DNA of 64,000 nt, from contig CAJTRT010000005.1 of NCBI GenBank assembly GCA_910579105.1, forward strand, positions 1 to 64,000, written 5' to 3'. A model generated the notes under the pieces. It saw only the letters and a program-made list of their open reading frames with translations. It was not told where the DNA came from and searched no databases. A program made the position numbers and the translations under genes. The number at the start of each line of letters is the position of its first letter. Within the stretch, counting starts at the first letter, position 1. The stretch comes from an uncultured Muribaculaceae bacterium (lineage in GTDB: Bacteria > Bacteroidota > Bacteroidia > Bacteroidales > Muribaculaceae). Below are positions 17,867 to 26,607 of the stretch, in pieces.

Positions 17867-18364
17867 ATGAAGAAAACAATGTTGATCATTGTGAGCTTCG
17901 CGATCACGCTCCTCACAATGTCGGCGTTTGTCGATACCCGCCGGTCGGCGCGTATCGGTTCAGAGGCTCCCGCACTGGTGGTTGAGCGCGCCGACAGCTC
18001 ACTGACCCTCGAAGGGTTACGGGGCAGAAAAGTGGTTCTTTCATTCTGGTCTGCCGCCGATGCCCAGTCGCGTCTTGACCAAAACCTCCTGGCCGCAGCC
18101 ATGCGAAAAGCCGGAAAGAACACGGAGACCGCGGTTGTCTCCGTAAATTTCGACCACTCTGAGAAGCTGATGAAAGAAATCGCGGCTATCGACAATCTCG
18201 ATGCCGGCTCGCAATTCCATGTTGGCGACGCGACAGCCGTGAGCGCTATTCGCGAAGTCTTTGAAATGGCCGACGGCCTCCGCACATTCATCATCGACGA
18301 GCGCGGGGTGATAGAAAAAGTCGACCCTTCCGAGCAGGAGCTTGCCGAAGCACTCGCTGCCTGA
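17867..18364 (+). CDS. Exported thioredoxin-fold (TlpA/AhpC-like) protein lacking all cysteines
   Basis: A 165-residue protein with a hydrophobic N-terminal signal or anchor (residues 1-20). The rest follows the TlpA/AhpC-TSA pattern: G-S-E-A-P-A-L near residue 32, V-V-L-S-F-W before the active-site helix, and T-F-I-I-D-E-R-G-V-I near 145. Where relatives have W-C-x-x-C this protein reads S-A-A-D-A-Q, and there is no cysteine anywhere, so it cannot do thiol redox chemistry. It may be a binding or scaffold derivative in the periplasm. It is a single-gene unit between a consensus promoter and a bidirectional terminator. Confidence 0.75.
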   Translation: MKKTMLIIVSFAITLLTMSAFVDTRRSARIGSEAPALVVERADSSLTLEGLRGRKVVLSFWSAADAQSRLDQNLLAAAMRKAGKNTETAVVSVNFDHSEKLMKEIAAIDNLDAGSQFHVGDATAVSAIREVFEMADGLRTFIIDERGVIEKVDPSEQELAEALAA

Positions 18365-18373
18365 ACAAATCGA

Positions 18374-18425
18374 AAAACAGAAACCCGCATCATGCGCTAC
18401 GATACGCGATGCGGGTTTCTGTTTT
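18374..18425. terminator. Bidirectional terminator between convergent genes
   Basis: An 18-bp perfect stem (18374-18391 with 18408-18425) around a 16-nt loop, flanked by A-run on the left and T-run on the right. It can therefore end transcription of both the thioredoxin-fold gene (+) and the SPFH gene (-), whose stops lie on either side. Confidence 0.9.
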
Positions 18426-18443
18426 ACGGGGCAATCTCCGCTG

Positions 18444-19436
18444 TTATTTGCCAGGAGTGGGGAATAGTGTGGAGATAGAACCGATGGAGGAGAGGACAGA
18501 TGAAGCCTCGTAAGGTATATACACCGTCTTGTTGTCCTTGCCCGATGTCATTTCGGCCAGTGTCGAGATATACTGGGTGGCAATCATATATGTGGCCGGG
18601 TTGGTGTTGGTGCCCTGGATAGCGTCAGCGACCCTGCGGATTGCCTCGGCTTCGGCCTCGGCTTTCAGCACCCTGGCGCGGGCCTCTCCCTCGGCGCGCA
18701 GGATTTCGGCCTCTTTCACGGCCGCCGCCTGGTTGATTTGAGAGACTTTCTCGCCCTCTGACCGCAGGATTTCAGAAGTTTTCTGGCCTTCGGCGTTCAG
18801 AATTTCGGCGCGCCGGTTGCGTTCGGCCTGCATCTGCTTCTCCATAGCCTCCCGCACGCTCTTCGGGGGTGTTATATCCTGCAATTCCACACGGGTTACC
18901 TTCACGCCCCACTTGTTGGTGACGTCGTCGAGAATCGACTGTAATTTGGAGTTTATGGTGTCGCGGGAAGTGAGTGTCTGGTCGAGTTCCAGTTCGCCTA
19001 TCACGTTGCGAAGAGAGGTCTGCGTGAGCTTTTCAAGAGCGTTGGGCAGATTGTCTATTTCGTAAACCGCCTTCTTCGCGTCAACGATCTGGAAATAGAG
19101 TACGGCGTTTATTTCCGTCGTCACATTATCTTTCGTTATGACCTGCTGCGAGGGGAAGTCATAGACCTGCTCGCGAAGGTCTATGGCCGAAGACTGCGAC
19201 ATTCGCACTATCGTTTTCCCGTTTATGCTTGACTCGATCCGGCGCGTGTAAACGACTTTCGGCTTGTCGATATAGGGCCATATGATATTCAGGCCCGGAT
19301 TCAGCACGGAGTGGAAGCGCCCAAGGCGTTCTATTACGCGGGTTTCCGACTGCGGCACGATCTTGACTGCCGCCACTATCGTGAGGATTATCAGGAATCC
19401 CACGACGCAAAGAACCGTGATAGAGAATGTGGTCAT
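18444..19436 (-). CDS. SPFH/stomatin-family membrane protein (paraslipin, QmcA-like)
   Basis: A 330-residue protein with one N-terminal membrane helix (about residues 4-28), then the SPFH/band-7 domain with V-P-Q-S-E-T-R-V-I-E-R-L-G-R-F near residue 30, and an alanine/glutamate-rich coiled coil (about 210-275). Stomatins form ring-like oligomers that organise membrane microdomains and regulate membrane proteases. It is 54 bp downstream of an NfeD-family gene on the same strand, the classical pairing. The length matches E. coli QmcA (about 305 residues) closely. Confidence 0.92.
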   Translation of the reverse strand: MTTFSITVLCVVGFLIILTIVAAVKIVPQSETRVIERLGRFHSVLNPGLNIIWPYIDKPKVVYTRRIESSINGKTIVRMSQSSAIDLREQVYDFPSQQVITKDNVTTEINAVLYFQIVDAKKAVYEIDNLPNALEKLTQTSLRNVIGELELDQTLTSRDTINSKLQSILDDVTNKWGVKVTRVELQDITPPKSVREAMEKQMQAERNRRAEILNAEGQKTSEILRSEGEKVSQINQAAAVKEAEILRAEGEARARVLKAEAEAEAIRRVADAIQGTNTNPATYMIATQYISTLAEMTSGKDNKTVYIPYEASSVLSSIGSISTLFPTPGK

Positions 19437-19490
19437 ATCTTTGTATTCTTTTTGATTATGTTCTGGATTTTACGGACAGGAAACCATGTT

Positions 19491-19934
19491 TCAGCCAGCG
19501 GCCTCCACGAGGAGTATTATCGAATCGTAGCCCCTCACGACAACAACCGTTCCCTTGTCAATCGGATGGCCGTTGGCGGAGCGCGCCTGCCAGTTGTCAC
19601 CGTCGATACGCACGCGTCCAGGCGTGCCTGCCGCGATGGAGTGCGTCAGCGGAGCCATCCTGCCGATCAGGGCGTCCATATTCGTGTTTATCGAGCGGGC
19701 GCCCTTTCCGCGCATCGCCCGGTAACGGTTGACGAGAGGCATGAGGAACACAAGCGCCGCCACCGTGCCGACCCCCGCGGCGACGAGCTGCGCTTCAACG
19801 CCTCCGCCGAACACGGCGAAAAGGAAAGCGGCGAAACACCCGCAGGCCCCGCACAATGCCGCGAGCGAGGCTGTGAAGAGTTCGAGTAGGAGCAGCGCTC
19901 CGCAGAGTATGAGCCAAAGAATCCAGGCATCCAT
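19491..19934 (-). CDS. NfeD-family membrane protein (short form)
   Basis: A 147-residue protein with hydrophobic segments at about residues 3-50 and 55-75, followed by a small C-terminal OB-fold beta barrel (about 85-147) with the typical G-R-V-R-I-D-G-D-N-W-Q-A-R sequence. NfeD partners stomatin-type proteins and modulates membrane quality control. This is the short form, without the ClpP-like serine protease domain of long NfeD proteins. It heads the NfeD-SPFH operon and has a consensus promoter upstream. Confidence 0.85.
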   Translation of the reverse strand: MDAWILWLILCGALLLLELFTASLAALCGACGCFAAFLFAVFGGGVEAQLVAAGVGTVAALVFLMPLVNRYRAMRGKGARSINTNMDALIGRMAPLTHSIAAGTPGRVRIDGDNWQARSANGHPIDKGTVVVVRGYDSIILLVEAAG

Positions 19935-19964
19935 AGTTGTCGCTGTTAATGTTTTGATGGTTCA

Positions 19965-19995
19965 CAAATTTAGCTAAAATGATTGAAACCCGCAA
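19965..19995 (-). promoter_or_regulatory. Promoter of the NfeD-SPFH operon
   Basis: The minus strand shows TTG (19993-19995), a 20-nt spacer and TAAATTTG (19965-19972). The predicted start near 19958 leaves a leader of about 24 nt before the ATG at 19934. Confidence 0.7.
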
Positions 19996-20672
19996 GCCCG
20001 GGAATCCGAAATGACTGAAAAGCGCAGAATGTGGGCCGGCAGGCTACTTGAATATGGCGGTTTGGATGGATGTTGCCTACCGGCCCACTGAGAATATTGG
20101 ATTATATTTTCAAGGTCTGTTGATGTGAATTAGCCACCGGCCTGTAAACTGGCACGCCGTTAGCGGAAATGCGGCATACGGCTTCGGAAGATACCTGTTA
20201 AGGGGGATTATATCGTATGAGGCTTTTTATGTTAGCGTTTAACGTCGTGGTTATTGATGTTGTCAGATGAAATGGACGTGTCGCAGGCGCCTTCGAGCGT
20301 CGGCGCTGTGAACTTTGGCTGGTGTTGGAACTTTGGCTCTGTCTCTGCTATAAAACGATGTTTAGGTTAACGAATAGCCGCATATCGCGGTAAAGACGAA
20401 TTACGGCCGCCTGGGTTGTAGCCGATTTGTCATCTTTTGATTTTTTGCAAAAGTAGCAATATTAGCGATGCGTTATGCGTTAATCGATGTTAAAATACAA
20501 GATATTTTATATTAAAATAGACGCTAAGCAGCATATGTCGCTAAGGTATAAGGTTTTAACTTCTGTTAAAATTGAATGAATATGTGTTGCGTTTTGGTTA
20601 CAGCAGGCCAGTTCGGATGCGGTATCCGATTGGGCAGACAGTTGTTACCCCCTGCATTGGATTCACGGCCGC
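19996..20672. other. Unexplained 677-bp intergenic region with inverted repeats
   Basis: No convincing protein gene on either strand. A 14-bp stem with one mismatch lies at 20031-20044 / 20075-20088 (GTGGGCCGGCAGGC). An 11-nt direct repeat GAACTTTGGCT occurs twice with an 18-nt period (20310-20320 and 20328-20338). A 7-bp A/T-rich hairpin (20554-20571) could terminate the CDF gene on the minus strand. A TACTTTTG box on the minus strand near 20445 could start a leftward transcript of about 400 nt ending at the 14-bp stem. The 20460-20575 part is strongly AT-rich. An unidentified RNA gene is possible; tmRNA and RNase P hallmarks were not found. Confidence 0.4.
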
Positions 20673-21632
20673 CTATTCGCACATATTATATTTGCCGACT
20701 GGCTGACCCCTGTAAGGCTCTACGTGGATGTTGGCGGCGAGCCCGTCGCCAAACCTCTGCCGGAGACGGTGCTCGACGTCGGACGCTATGCCATGGCCGC
20801 GGTCTACGGTTATCTCCGGTGAAACCTTGATATGAAAATCGACGAACATACGGTTGCCGCTTTGGCGGGAGGCGAAGCGGTGGAACGCTTCCACCCCGGG
20901 AGTCGTACCGATGACGCTGTACATTTCTTTGACAGTCTCTTTTGGCAGTGACACTTCCAGCAGCTCCTGGATGGCCGGCTTGCCGAGTTGCACGGCCACA
21001 ATGGCGATAAACACACTGACCACCATAGCGGCTATCGGATCGAGGACCCTCCAATGCGGACCAAGAAACATCGCGCCTCCGACGCCAGCCATGGTAGCGA
21101 GCGATGATAAAGCGTCGCTGCGGTGGTGCCATGCGTTGGCCACCACTACCGCTGAGCCTATGCGCTCCCCGGCACGGCGGGTATAACGGTAAAGCCATTC
21201 TTTGGAGACGATTGACACTACGCACATTCCGAGAGCCAGGTAGGTCGGGCTTGGAATCTCGGCTCCGTGGAGCGCTCCCCATGTTTTCTCCGCGCCGTCG
21301 ACGAAAAACATAACCGCCACCGCGGCGAGAATCAATGACAGCAGCATGGTTGCGAATGTCTCATACTTGCCGTGGCCGTACTGGTATCGCTCGTCGGCCT
21401 TCCGCCGGGAGATGCCGATGAAAACAATCACGATAATGTCTGACACGAAGTCCGAGAATGAGTGAACTCCGTCGGCCACCATCGCGGCAGAACGTCCGAA
21501 CACGCCAGCGAGCACCTTGGCCACACCTAGCAGCGCGTTTATCCAGAACCCAACCCAGGTGACATGGCGGGCGACGCGCACCACTTGCGCGTCGTCGGTC
21601 ATGGTGTTTGACATATCCTTGTGGGCGGCCAT
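20673..21632 (-). CDS. Cation diffusion facilitator (CDF) metal exporter
   Basis: A 319-residue protein with about six membrane helices and a C-terminal cytoplasmic metal-sensing domain (about residues 225-310). The metal-site motif in helix 2 reads D-G-V-H-S-F-S-D (H-x3-D type) and that in helix 5 reads H-H-R-S-D-A-L-S-S. These H/D sites are typical for exporters of Zn2+, Fe2+ or Mn2+ in exchange for protons (FieF-like). Several in-frame ATG codons (21632, 21614, 21602) are possible starts. It lies 20 bp downstream of a HAD phosphatase gene. Confidence 0.92.
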   Translation of the reverse strand: MAAHKDMSNTMTDDAQVVRVARHVTWVGFWINALLGVAKVLAGVFGRSAAMVADGVHSFSDFVSDIIVIVFIGISRRKADERYQYGHGKYETFATMLLSLILAAVAVMFFVDGAEKTWGALHGAEIPSPTYLALGMCVVSIVSKEWLYRYTRRAGERIGSAVVVANAWHHRSDALSSLATMAGVGGAMFLGPHWRVLDPIAAMVVSVFIAIVAVQLGKPAIQELLEVSLPKETVKEMYSVIGTTPGVEAFHRFASRQSGNRMFVDFHIKVSPEITVDRGHGIASDVEHRLRQRFGDGLAANIHVEPYRGQPVGKYNMCE

Positions 21633-21652
21633 ATTCTGGAGGTTGATGGTTG

Positions 21653-22306
21653 TTATATAATGTCAAGTAATTCGCCGAGAGAGTCGATGGTCTCTGACGC
21701 GCGGAACTCCGGGGCGACTTCAATATCCTGGCGGTGGACATTCACTCCGCCAACGTCGTTGAGGCGGATTGTGCGCCATCCGAGCAGGTTGGGGTGACGG
21801 AAGTCTTTCGCCGGATTGTCGCCGACATAGACCCTTTCCGTTTCAGCCGGATTCCGCTCGGCTGCCAGCAGGAAGGGGAGGGGATGGTTCTTGTCGGCTC
21901 CCGTCTCGCCGGATATTATTATGTTCTGAGGAGAAAAATATCGGTTCAGACCCAAAGCGTTGATCTTCCCTCGCTGGGTAGCGGCTCTCCCGTCTGTGAC
22001 AAGCGCCAGGGTATGTCCCCTGCGACGCAGCTCGTCAAGCACCTTCTCCGATTCGCCGGGCAATGACAGCACCGGAGTGTGGTGGCGGTAGGCGTCGAGC
22101 AAGTCGGCGATAGTCAGTCCTCCGGCGGCTTCGGCGAGGCGGTCGAACCCCTCCGCGGTGATGGCCGCGTCATGCAGTATCGCCAGAGCCTCTCCCAAAG
22201 TGATTTTACCTGTCGCGGCGGCCCTCCGTGCCACAGCCTCGCAGCCTGAGGCCACGAATTCCTTTTCCTTATATAAAGTATCGTCGAGGTCGAAAGCTAT
22301 CAGCAT
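21653..22306 (-). CDS. HAD-superfamily hydrolase
   Basis: A 217-residue phosphatase-type protein. Motif I is F-D-L-D-D-T-L (nucleophile Asp6, general acid Asp8), motif II is V-T-D-G-R, and motif IV is Y-V-G-D-N-P-A-K-D near residue 165. A helical cap sits between motifs I and II (about residues 15-85), as in phosphoglycolate-phosphatase-like HADs. The substrate is probably a small phosphomonoester. It stands between the aminotransferase gene (29 bp upstream) and the CDF exporter on the same strand. Confidence 0.88.
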   Translation of the reverse strand: MLIAFDLDDTLYKEKEFVASGCEAVARRAAATGKITLGEALAILHDAAITAEGFDRLAEAAGGLTIADLLDAYRHHTPVLSLPGESEKVLDELRRRGHTLALVTDGRAATQRGKINALGLNRYFSPQNIIISGETGADKNHPLPFLLAAERNPAETERVYVGDNPAKDFRHPNLLGWRTIRLNDVGGVNVHRQDIEVAPEFRASETIDSLGELLDII

Positions 22307-22335
22307 GGCATTGAATCCGTTTGTATGTCGCTGTC

Positions 22336-23457
22336 TCAGAGAATCTCTTTAAGCGCCGCGCATACATGGGCCACCTCGTCGTCGGTCAATGACGAACCAC
22401 TCGGCAGGCACAAACCGCGGGAGAAAATCTCCTCTGAACAGCCGCCACCATAAAACGGGGCGTCGGAGTAAACCGGCTGCATATGCATCGGCCGCCATAT
22501 CAGGCGCGTCTCGATTCCCTTTTCAAGTAACAACATCCTTGCCTGGTCGGGAGTTCTGGCTATTTTGGCCGGATCAAGCGATATTGTGGATAACCAGAAG
22601 TTTGAGTCAAAGTCAGGCGCCGGATTGGAATGGACTGTCACGCCGTCGATTCCGGCAAGCTCGCGGGCATATATGGCGTGGATTCCGCGGCGGCGCTCCA
22701 CTCTCCATGGCAGTTCCTCGATCTGGGCACACCCGATGGCGGCCGACACGTTGCTGAGGCGGTAGTTGTAGCCGATCACGGTATGGTAGTAGTAGGGTCT
22801 GTCTTCCCTGGCCTGGGTGGCGAGAAACCGCACGCGCTTTGCCTCTTCCGGTCCGGGGCACACCAATGCTCCTCCGCCGGAGGTGGTTATGATTTTGTTG
22901 CCGTTGAAACTGAGAGCACCGTAAAGCCCGAGAGTGCCGCACTTGCGGCCTTTGTAGGCGGACCCGAGAGCTTCGGCGGCATCTTCGACAACGGGAATAC
23001 CGTATCGGGCTGCCACGGCGTTTATCTCGTCCATCATCGCCGGCATGCCGTAGAGATGGACGGCCACTATGGCGGCGGGGTAGCGCCCGGTCAGGCGGTG
23101 GCGGTCCGCTATCGCTTCCTCGAGAATCTCAGGAGACAGGTTCCAGGTCCGAGGCTCGCTGTCGACAAACACCGGCTTGGCACCGAGATATACCACCGGG
23201 TTGCAGCTCGCCGAGAACGTCAGTGACTGGCATATGACCTCGTCACCTGCCTTCACTCCGGCCATGACGAGCCCCAGGTGGATAGCAGCGGTTCCAGCGG
23301 AGAGAGCCGCGCACTCTCCCTTGCCGAGGAAGGACCCGAGACGGCGCTCAAACTCGTCGACCCATGGCCCGAGCGGCGTGATCCACGTTGACTCGACCGC
23401 CTGGTCGACGTATTCCTTTTCATTTCCCGCCAGATGCGGTACCGAGAGCTTGATCAT
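22336..23457 (-). CDS. DegT/DnrJ/EryC1/StrS-family PLP aminotransferase
   Basis: A 373-residue sugar aminotransferase. The PLP lysine is in S-F-N-G-N-K-I-I-T-T-S-G-G-G near residue 185, with the N-terminal start motif H-L-A-G-N-E and E-S-T-W-I-T-P-L-G-P and the cofactor segment E-D-A-A-E-A-L-G-S. Such enzymes add an amino group to UDP- or dTDP-keto-sugars for surface glycans. The ATG at 23457 is preferred: a longer reading starts in front of a probable -7 box (TAACTTCG at about 23485-23492). The HAD gene follows in the same direction. Confidence 0.9.
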   Translation of the reverse strand: MIKLSVPHLAGNEKEYVDQAVESTWITPLGPWVDEFERRLGSFLGKGECAALSAGTAAIHLGLVMAGVKAGDEVICQSLTFSASCNPVVYLGAKPVFVDSEPRTWNLSPEILEEAIADRHRLTGRYPAAIVAVHLYGMPAMMDEINAVAARYGIPVVEDAAEALGSAYKGRKCGTLGLYGALSFNGNKIITTSGGGALVCPGPEEAKRVRFLATQAREDRPYYYHTVIGYNYRLSNVSAAIGCAQIEELPWRVERRRGIHAIYARELAGIDGVTVHSNPAPDFDSNFWLSTISLDPAKIARTPDQARMLLLEKGIETRLIWRPMHMQPVYSDAPFYGGGCSEEIFSRGLCLPSGSSLTDDEVAHVCAALKEIL

Positions 23458-23546
23458 AGAATTGGTGAGTCTCTGATTTGGTATCGCGAAGTTAAGCAAT
23501 TTATCGGGATAATCTTCGTTATTATTAGTGATACACCCTTATTTAA

Positions 23547-25976
23547 ATGATGAATTTCTTCCTACGATATACGGCCTTCCTTGTCGCGCTGCTGTTAAGT
23601 TGCGCCATGACAGCCTTTTGCCAGGTTAAAATCCACGGCAAGGTAATCGACCAGGAAAGCCAGCCGCTCGAATTTGTCACAATCAGGGTGGCTGGCACCG
23701 CCCTCGGCACGACCTCGGGCCTCGACGGCACATTCAAGCTATCGGCGCCCCCGGCCGATACCATAACGGTGGTGTTCACCTGCATAGGCTACGAGGAACT
23801 GCGCCGCCAGCTCATAGACCCCAAGGGGGATCTGGCCCTTAACGTGCGCATGCTCCCCAAGGACCATACGCTCACTGAAATCGAAGTCACGGACTTCCGC
23901 AAGCAGACCACCCAGATGCAGGGTATAGACAAGGAGAGCTACCGGCTTGCCGCCGATGCGACCGGCGGTTCAATAGAATCGCTCCTGACCACTATGGCCG
24001 GGGTCAACTCAAACAACGAGATGTCAAGCCAATATTCCGTCAGAGGCGGCACATACGACGAGAACTGCGTGTATATCAACGGGGTGGAGGTGTACCGCCC
24101 CCAGCTGATAAGCTCCGGCCAGCAGGAAGGACTCAGCATAATCAACCCCAATATGGTGGGCGCAATCGGGTTCTCTACCGGCGGTTTCGGCGTTGAGTAC
24201 GGCGACAAGATGTCGTCGGCCCTCGACATAACCTACCGCGAACCCGAATCGCTCGAAGGGGCGCTCTCACTCAGCCTTATGGGAGTATCCGCTTCGCTGG
24301 GACAGTCGGTGAAGAAGTTCTCCCAGCTTCACGGCATACGCTACAAGCGCAACTCCTCAATGCTCGGGTCGCTTGAAAGCAAGGGAGAGTACGACCCGAA
24401 TTTCTTCGACTATCAGACACATCTCACATTCAAGTTCAACAACAAGTGGAAGGCGTCGTTTCTTGGCAACATAGCGGTCAACAACTACAAGTTCACCCCC
24501 GTGAGCCGCGAGACGAATTTCGGCACCTCCACCGACGCCAAGAAGTTCAAGGTATATTTCGACGGCATGGAGAAGGACCGCTTCGAGACCTATTTCGGCG
24601 CCTTGAACCTGAACTACCGCCACAACCGCTCCACGGAGTTCACGCTCCTGGCATCAGGCTACCTCACGAACGAGCTTGTGGCTTATGACATTTCAGGAGA
24701 ATACTGGCTCGACCAGGCCGGCACCACCGGCTCTGGAAACCCGGATAACGCCGTGGGCGGAGAGCTGGGTGTGGGACGCTACCACGAGCACGCCCGCAAC
24801 AGGCTGAAGATAGGTGTGTTCGGCATAGGCCTTTCCGGGCATACATCCATAAAGAACAACAACCTGACTTACGGAGTGAACTTCAACAGGCAGACGATAA
24901 TGGAACGCACCCGCGAATGGGAGCTTCGCGACTCCGCTGGCTTCACCCTCCCGTCGGACGGCCAGAACATAAAGATGATCTACAATCTGACCTCCAACCA
25001 CGACCTGTCGACCACCAGGTTGGCTTTTTACGTTGCGGATTCGTATAAATTGAAGACATCGCTCGGCTTTTTCGCCTTCAACGCCGGGCTGCGCTTCTCC
25101 TACTGGGATTTCAACCGGGAGTTCCTGGTTTCGCCGAGAGCCAACGTGGCTTTCGTGCCGGAGCGCAACAACGCGTGGACTTTCCGGTTCGCCACGGGGC
25201 TTTACTACCAGCAGCCATTCTACAAGGAATTCCGTCAGCCGGTAACGGACGAGTTCGGCAACAACCACATACGGCTCAACAGCGATATAAAATCGCAGCA
25301 GAGCCTCCACTTCATCCTCGGCACGGATTACACGTTCCGCATGTTCGACCGCCCGTTCAAGCTGTCGGGCGAGGCTTATTACAAGAAACTCAACAAGCTG
25401 ATACCTTATGAAATAGACAACCTGAAAGTGGTATACCAGGGGGAGAACCTGACCGACGGGTATACCGCCGGCCTCGACATGAAGCTCTTCGGGCAGTTCG
25501 TCCCCGGCACTGACTCCTGGATAAGTTTCTCGCTGATGAAGACGGGCGAGAACCTCAACGGGGTGACAGTGCCTCGCCCGACCGACCAGCGCTATTCGGT
25601 AGCGGTGTTCTTCACCGACTATTTCCCCAAGTTCCCCAAGCTGAAATTCTCCCTCCGAGGCATCTTCTCCGACGGCCTCCCCACCACCGCGCCCCACTCG
25701 TCGCGCGACAAGGGATATTTCCGCGCCCCAGCTTACAAGCGCCTCGACATCGGCCTGCAATACGCCCTGCTGTCGCCACCGGCCGACCACCAGACACCGA
25801 CCGGCATCCGCAAGTGGATCAAAAGCATATGGCTCGGAGTGGACGCGTTCAACATACTCGACATATCCAACGTGTCAAGTTATTACTGGGTTACCGACGT
25901 TAACCGCATCCAGTACGCAGTGCCCAACTATCTTACCCGGCGGCAGTTTAACGTGCGTCTGTCGGTTGACTTCTAA
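23547..25976 (+). CDS. TonB-dependent outer-membrane receptor with carboxypeptidase-like extension
   Basis: An 809-residue outer-membrane protein with a signal peptide (residues 1-26, ending T-A-F-C-Q). Residues about 27-110 form the CarboxypepD-reg-like domain (K-I-H-G-K-V-I-D start). The plug follows (about 120-225; S-Q-Y-S-V-R-G-G-T-Y-D-E-N, then Y-I-N-G-V-E-V-Y), then a beta barrel to the aromatic C-terminus (R-L-S-V-D-F). It imports a large or scarce ligand using energy from TonB. It has no SusD neighbour, so it is not a standard polysaccharide locus. The DUF6155 gene starts 11 bp later. Confidence 0.92.
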   Translation: MMNFFLRYTAFLVALLLSCAMTAFCQVKIHGKVIDQESQPLEFVTIRVAGTALGTTSGLDGTFKLSAPPADTITVVFTCIGYEELRRQLIDPKGDLALNVRMLPKDHTLTEIEVTDFRKQTTQMQGIDKESYRLAADATGGSIESLLTTMAGVNSNNEMSSQYSVRGGTYDENCVYINGVEVYRPQLISSGQQEGLSIINPNMVGAIGFSTGGFGVEYGDKMSSALDITYREPESLEGALSLSLMGVSASLGQSVKKFSQLHGIRYKRNSSMLGSLESKGEYDPNFFDYQTHLTFKFNNKWKASFLGNIAVNNYKFTPVSRETNFGTSTDAKKFKVYFDGMEKDRFETYFGALNLNYRHNRSTEFTLLASGYLTNELVAYDISGEYWLDQAGTTGSGNPDNAVGGELGVGRYHEHARNRLKIGVFGIGLSGHTSIKNNNLTYGVNFNRQTIMERTREWELRDSAGFTLPSDGQNIKMIYNLTSNHDLSTTRLAFYVADSYKLKTSLGFFAFNAGLRFSYWDFNREFLVSPRANVAFVPERNNAWTFRFATGLYYQQPFYKEFRQPVTDEFGNNHIRLNSDIKSQQSLHFILGTDYTFRMFDRPFKLSGEAYYKKLNKLIPYEIDNLKVVYQGENLTDGYTAGLDMKLFGQFVPGTDSWISFSLMKTGENLNGVTVPRPTDQRYSVAVFFTDYFPKFPKLKFSLRGIFSDGLPTTAPHSSRDKGYFRAPAYKRLDIGLQYALLSPPADHQTPTGIRKWIKSIWLGVDAFNILDISNVSSYYWVTDVNRIQYAVPNYLTRRQFNVRLSVDF

Positions 25977-25986
25977 TCCGGCCGGT

Positions 25987-26514
25987 ATGTCGAAAACACA
26001 ATTCAAGAAGGAAATCGCGTCGATGAGCCGGGAGCAGCTTGCCGGCCTATTGCTCGAAGCCTATGAGGCGAGGAAAGAGACAAGGGAATATTTCGAGTTC
26101 TTTCTCAATCCGGATGTCGGCAAACTGTCGCAGAAATATGAGGCCGCGATCGCGAAAGAGTTCGCCCGCGTGAAGCGGCGTTACTGCCGGGCGCGCATGA
26201 GCAACGTGAAAGCCGCGCTCCGCGATTTCGCCTCGTTCCAGCCGGGCGACGAGCAAGTGCTCGACTTGTATCTTTGGACTATCCGGCATGCTATGGCTGC
26301 CGAGAAAAGGATCGACTTTCCGGAAGCATTGATAAAGTCAGTGGCTGGAATCCTCGTGGCGGCCTTGAATTTCGCCGACAAAGCCCTTTTGGCCGACCGG
26401 GCGTTGGCGGCCATCGACGCCATCCTTTCCGACACGGCAGCCGGAACGCTTTACTTCCGCCGCTCGCTCGCGGACTATCTGTCGGCGCGCAAGGCACGCC
26501 TCGACATCAGGTAA
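25987..26514 (+). CDS. DUF6155-family protein
   Basis: A 175-residue, mostly helical cytoplasmic protein. The N-terminus (M-S-K-T-x-F-K-K, then L-L-L-E-A-Y-E, and F-F-L-N-P-D near residue 40) is the hallmark of DUF6155, a family of unknown function. The next helices are rich in Lys/Arg and Ala. The ATG at 25987 is chosen because it restores the family start. An upstream in-frame start would overlap the receptor gene. It probably shares the receptor's transcript. Confidence 0.75.
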   Translation: MSKTQFKKEIASMSREQLAGLLLEAYEARKETREYFEFFLNPDVGKLSQKYEAAIAKEFARVKRRYCRARMSNVKAALRDFASFQPGDEQVLDLYLWTIRHAMAAEKRIDFPEALIKSVAGILVAALNFADKALLADRALAAIDAILSDTAAGTLYFRRSLADYLSARKARLDIR

Positions 26515-26556
26515 CGGGCTCCACGCGAATGCCTTCCGCGAATTGGACCAGCCGGA

Positions 26557-26588
26557 TTTCGGTATATGGCGGGGATTTAGTAAATTTG
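26557..26588 (+). promoter_or_regulatory. Promoter of the porin gene
   Basis: TTTC (26557-26560), a 20-nt spacer and TAAATTTG (26581-26588); one mismatch to the -33 consensus. The predicted start near 26595 gives a leader of about 13 nt before the ATG at 26608. Confidence 0.6.
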
Positions 26589-26607
26589 TGGATTATTTCG
26601 GAAAAAG

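Noticed and set aside
19996..20672. tmRNA or RNase P RNA
   Set aside because: The size fits, but neither the tmRNA tRNA-like ends and tag frame nor the RNase P core (GAGGAAAGTCC) is present on either strand.
20576..20830. 84-codon plus-strand frame at the CDF 3' end
   Set aside because: Mostly opposite the CDF gene, no family, no promoter at the expected place.
24693..25790. 365-codon minus-strand frame opposite the TonB receptor
   Set aside because: Shadow of the receptor gene; composition typical of antisense frames.
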